From Phenylobacterium sp. (GTDB lineage Bacteria > Pseudomonadota > Alphaproteobacteria > Caulobacterales > Caulobacteraceae), in the NCBI GenBank assembly GCA_019264505.1, contig JAHUZY010000442.1, positions 1-8,195 on the forward strand: a stretch of DNA of 8,195 nucleotides. Reading direction: 5' to 3'. The notes beneath the pieces are model-generated. The model worked only from the letters and a program-made list of their open reading frames with translations, had not been told where the DNA came from and searched no databases. A program made the position numbers and the translations under genes. Positions 6,043 to 8,195 of this stretch are shown piece after piece. The number at the start of each line of letters is the position of its first letter. The first letter of the stretch is position 1.

Positions 6043-7449
6043 ATGATGACTTTGCCAAGGCCGAGCTTCACGGCCAGTCAGGCCCTCGGGGCCGTACTTC
6101 TCACCGGCTATGTGCTGATGCTGGCGCTCAACCTGCCAGGGCATCTGTCTTACGACTCGCTGGCCCAGCTGCACGAAGGCCGGATGCAGGTCCGCGAGAC
6201 CTGGGGTCCAGCTCTCTATGCCTGGATCCTCGGCGCCTTCGATTCGATCTCGCCAGGCACCGGCCTCTATGTCGCCGCCAGCGGCTTTCTGGTGACGGGC
6301 AGCCTGTTGTCCTTCCGCGGCCTGCGCCGCCAGGTGTCCTGGGCGGCTGTGATCCTGGGCGCCCTGATGGTGCTGACGCCGACCCTGCTGATCTATCAGG
6401 GCGTGGTCTGGAAAGACGTGCTGTTCGCCAACCTCGCCCTGGCCGGCTTCGCCAGCCTGGCGCAGGCGGCCCGGGTTTGGGACGCGCCGCGCCGGCCCTG
6501 GTGGGCGCTCGCCGGCGCCCTGCTGGCCTTCGCCGCCGCCGCCCAGGTGCGCCAGAACGGCCTGGTCGCGCCCTTTTTCGGCGCTTTTGCGCTCGCCTGG
6601 ATCGCCTATGGCCGCGGCTGGCGCTCCAGCCTCGCCTGGGGGCTCGGCGGCTTCCTGGCCACCCTGGCGGCCTCCATGGCCATGGGCTTCCTGTCCCAGC
6701 CGGCCCAGGCCGGGCCTGACCAGGCGGGATCCCGCGGGGTCCGCATCGTCGCGCACTACGACATCATCGGCGCCGTGGCGGTGAAGCCGACCGTGCCACT
6801 GGACATCATCCGCGCCCACGACCCCCTAGCCGAACAGCAGATCCGCCACCGGGCGACGGCGCTCTACACCCCTGAGCGCGTGGACTATCTGGGCCAGGAC
6901 GACCAGATCGGTCTGGCGCTCTGGGGTCTGCCCAACGAAGTGGTGTTCGCCCAGTGGGGCGCCATCGCGACCCAGCACCCCGACGCCTATCTCAAGCACC
7001 GCTGGGACGTCTTCCGATGGGTGTTCGCCACGCCGAAGATCGATTCCTGCCTGCCCGTCTATGTGGGGGTGAGCGGGCCTGAGACCCTGACCACGGCCCT
7101 GGGGATCGCCCCGCTGATGGAGCCCTCCGACCAGGCCCTCTACAACTACAGCACCTGGTATCTCGACACGCCGCTCTTCTCCCACGTCTTCTTCGCCCTC
7201 GTGGCCCTGGCGAGCGCCGGCGTGCTGCTCTGGCGGCGTGAGGCCGCCGATGTGGTCATCGCCGCCATGCTGCTCTCGGCCCTGGCCTTTGCGGCCAGCT
7301 TCGCCCTGATCTCCATCGCCTGCGACTACCGCTACCTCTACTATCTCGACCTCGCCGCTTTGGCCGGGCTGCTCTATCTGGCGCTCGATCCGCCCTATGG
7401 ACGCCTGCGCCGTCGGCTGCGCTGGAGCCGCCGGGAGACCGCCACATGA
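6043..7449 (+). CDS. Polytopic GT-C-like membrane glycosyltransferase
   Basis: This 468-residue protein is mostly hydrophobic, with about nine or ten predicted helices (roughly 11-31, 72-90, 99-117, 124-144, 154-168, 173-189, 196-217, 379-396, 402-424 and 430-447). A large soluble loop of about 160 residues lies between (218-378), probably periplasmic. The first loop carries LSYDSLAQLHEGR (35-47) followed by WGPALYAWILG (54-64), the acidic-residue arrangement of GT-C enzymes that use polyprenyl-phosphate sugars. WKDVLFANL (123-131) resembles the WKD-LF motif I recall from DUF6020-like membrane proteins. It would transfer a flipped sugar to a periplasmic acceptor. I chose the ATG at 6043 over an in-frame ATG at 5941, which would add 34 unpromising residues and has no ribosome site; an ATG at 6046 is equally usable. 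Its end overlaps the lipoprotein gene by ATGA. The substrate is unknown. Confidence 0.82.
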   Translation: MMTLPRPSFTASQALGAVLLTGYVLMLALNLPGHLSYDSLAQLHEGRMQVRETWGPALYAWILGAFDSISPGTGLYVAASGFLVTGSLLSFRGLRRQVSWAAVILGALMVLTPTLLIYQGVVWKDVLFANLALAGFASLAQAARVWDAPRRPWWALAGALLAFAAAAQVRQNGLVAPFFGAFALAWIAYGRGWRSSLAWGLGGFLATLAASMAMGFLSQPAQAGPDQAGSRGVRIVAHYDIIGAVAVKPTVPLDIIRAHDPLAEQQIRHRATALYTPERVDYLGQDDQIGLALWGLPNEVVFAQWGAIATQHPDAYLKHRWDVFRWVFATPKIDSCLPVYVGVSGPETLTTALGIAPLMEPSDQALYNYSTWYLDTPLFSHVFFALVALASAGVLLWRREAADVVIAAMLLSALAFAASFALISIACDYRYLYYLDLAALAGLLYLALDPPYGRLRRRLRWSRRETAT

Positions 7450-8159
7450 AGTCCGTCCTCCTGTCGATCCTGAGCCTGTGTGCGATCCTGCTGGCCGCCT
7501 GCGACGAGCCCCGCGCCCGTGAGCCGAAGCTCAATCCCCGTCCTCAGCCGGCGGACGACCGCGCCCTGCCGCCTGCCGCCCGCCCGGCCGACGCTGCGGT
7601 GGAGCGCCCCGGCCCCTATGCCTGGGACGCCGCGGCGGGCGCCTTCACCTTTGAGGGCCGGCCCCTGCGGGCGGGGCGGCTCTGGACCTTCGAAGGCTCC
7701 ACCGATGGGTTTGTCATGGCCGGCGGCGAGGTGCTGCCCGCCGAGACCAGCAGCGGCCTGCGCCTGGCGGCCCGGGCCTTTGATCCGGCCCTGCGCAGTC
7801 CCTCGGGTCTGGCCCTGGACGGGGCGCAGTTCAGCCATGTGCTGGTCCGGGTCACCCGGCTGGCGCCGGCCAGCGATTGGGACGGGGCCCTGCACTATGT
7901 CACGGCCAACCATCCTGAGGCCGCAGGCTTCATGTCCAAGCCCTTCCAGGGCGCTGAACCCAAGGTCAATGAGACGGTGATCCTCGCCTACGACATGCGC
8001 AGCCCCACCATGGGCGGGGAAGACTGGGTCACATCCCTGATCGAGAGCATCCGCCTGGACTTCGACGACGCCGCGGGCGGTGAATTCCTGATCCACCAGA
8101 TCGCCGTCACCGAGCCGCCCGCCGCCGCGCTGGCGCCGGCGCTTCGTCCGGCCGCCTGA
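7446..8159 (+). CDS. Lipoprotein with predicted carbohydrate-binding-like beta-sandwich domain
   Basis: This 237-residue secreted protein has a short signal peptide ending in the lipobox LLAAC, giving lipidation at Cys19. Asp20 follows at +2 and Glu21 at +3, which in E. coli would keep the lipoprotein in the inner membrane; whether alphaproteobacteria follow that rule is uncertain. Residues 22-58 are a proline- and alanine-rich linker. The folded part (about 59-223) has alternating strands with WTFEGSTDGF (80-89) and an SLIESIRLDF segment (197-206) followed by GGEFLIHQIAV (211-221). Such a layout, W-F-x-x-x-x-x-GF at the start and an IRxD...G...IxxI ending, recalls galactose-binding-like jelly-roll domains. 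I do not recognise a named family. GGGAG (7433-7437) lies 8 nt before the ATG, which overlaps the stop of the GT-C gene, so both are co-expressed and may work together on the periplasmic side. Confidence 0.85.
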   Translation: MKSVLLSILSLCAILLAACDEPRAREPKLNPRPQPADDRALPPAARPADAAVERPGPYAWDAAAGAFTFEGRPLRAGRLWTFEGSTDGFVMAGGEVLPAETSSGLRLAARAFDPALRSPSGLALDGAQFSHVLVRVTRLAPASDWDGALHYVTANHPEAAGFMSKPFQGAEPKVNETVILAYDMRSPTMGGEDWVTSLIESIRLDFDDAAGGEFLIHQIAVTEPPAAALAPALRPAA

Positions 8160-8179
8160 AGCCGCGGGGCGTCAGGCGG
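8152..8179. terminator. 8-bp inverted repeat between convergent gene ends, possible bidirectional terminator
   Basis: CCGCCTGA (8152-8159) and TCAGGCGG (8172-8179) are perfect reverse complements around a 12-nt GC-rich loop. The left arm contains the lipoprotein stop codon and the right arm contains a minus-strand TGA. There is no T-tract on either side, so intrinsic termination is uncertain. Confidence 0.35.
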
Positions 8180-8195
8180 GCCGCAGGGCCTCCAG
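8172..8195 (-). CDS. Possible 3' tail of a convergent minus-strand gene
   Basis: Read on the minus strand from the window edge, the last bases give LEALRPA followed by TGA, in a codon style like the other genes. In so compact a region a convergent gene ending 12 nt after the lipoprotein stop is plausible. Seven codons are too few for identification and could be open by chance. Confidence 0.3.
   Translation of the reverse strand: MEALRPA

Noticed and set aside
5932..6819. Upstream extension of the GNAT frame to 6819
   Set aside because: The added residues are low-complexity and antisense to the GT-C gene. The GNAT domain begins just after the ATG at 5931.
1..8195. tRNA, rRNA, CRISPR array, insertion sequence or attachment site
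   Set aside because: I looked for clover-leaf remnants, regularly spaced repeats, transposase motifs and terminal inverted repeats and saw none. Nearly all of the sequence is accounted for by protein-coding genes.

Overview
The window is a high-GC, tightly packed bacterial chromosome segment devoted to surface-polysaccharide synthesis, modification and export. The base composition, the codon preference and the style of the proteins suggest an alphaproteobacterium, most likely of the Caulobacter/Phenylobacterium type. That placement is inferred from general appearance and not from a marker gene. I see no rRNA, tRNA, CRISPR array, transposase or phage gene.

Layout. From the left edge to 2737 is a minus-strand operon: an ABC-2 polysaccharide permease (Wzm-like), its ATPase (Wzt-like, without a carbohydrate-binding tail) and a GT-A glycosyltransferase that runs off the left edge. 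A 124-bp divergent region separates it from a plus-strand pair: a membrane-anchored GT2 polyprenyl-phosphate glycosyltransferase (GtrB/ArnC/DPM1 style) and a four-helix EamA/SMR-like protein resembling an ArnE/ArnF flippase half. Converging on that pair is a minus-strand operon of a GNAT acyltransferase followed by a PIG-L/LmbE deacetylase. A second divergent region (111 bp) carries a palindrome and leads into a plus-strand pair: a polytopic GT-C-like membrane protein and a lipoprotein with a predicted beta-sandwich domain. The last 24 bases may be the tail of another minus-strand gene.

How the genes may work together. Wzm/Wzt would export an undecaprenyl-linked glycan (O-antigen or capsule-like) assembled in the cytoplasm by enzymes such as the left-edge glycosyltransferase. 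The GT2 enzyme would charge undecaprenyl phosphate with one sugar, the four-helix protein would flip it, and the GT-C protein would transfer it to a periplasmic acceptor. This is a Gtr/Arn-type three-part logic, here split around the deacetylase/acyltransferase pair. That pair could remove an acetyl group from an amino sugar and replace it with another acyl group. The lipoprotein is translationally coupled to the GT-C gene and may be its periplasmic partner. The assignments to protein families are strong. The combined pathway is inference.

Adjacent genes overlap by ATGA at three junctions and are separated by 1 nt at a fourth. The only non-coding stretches are the two divergent regions, a 56-bp gap and the short right-hand gap. 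No gene-free stretch exceeds about 125 bp.
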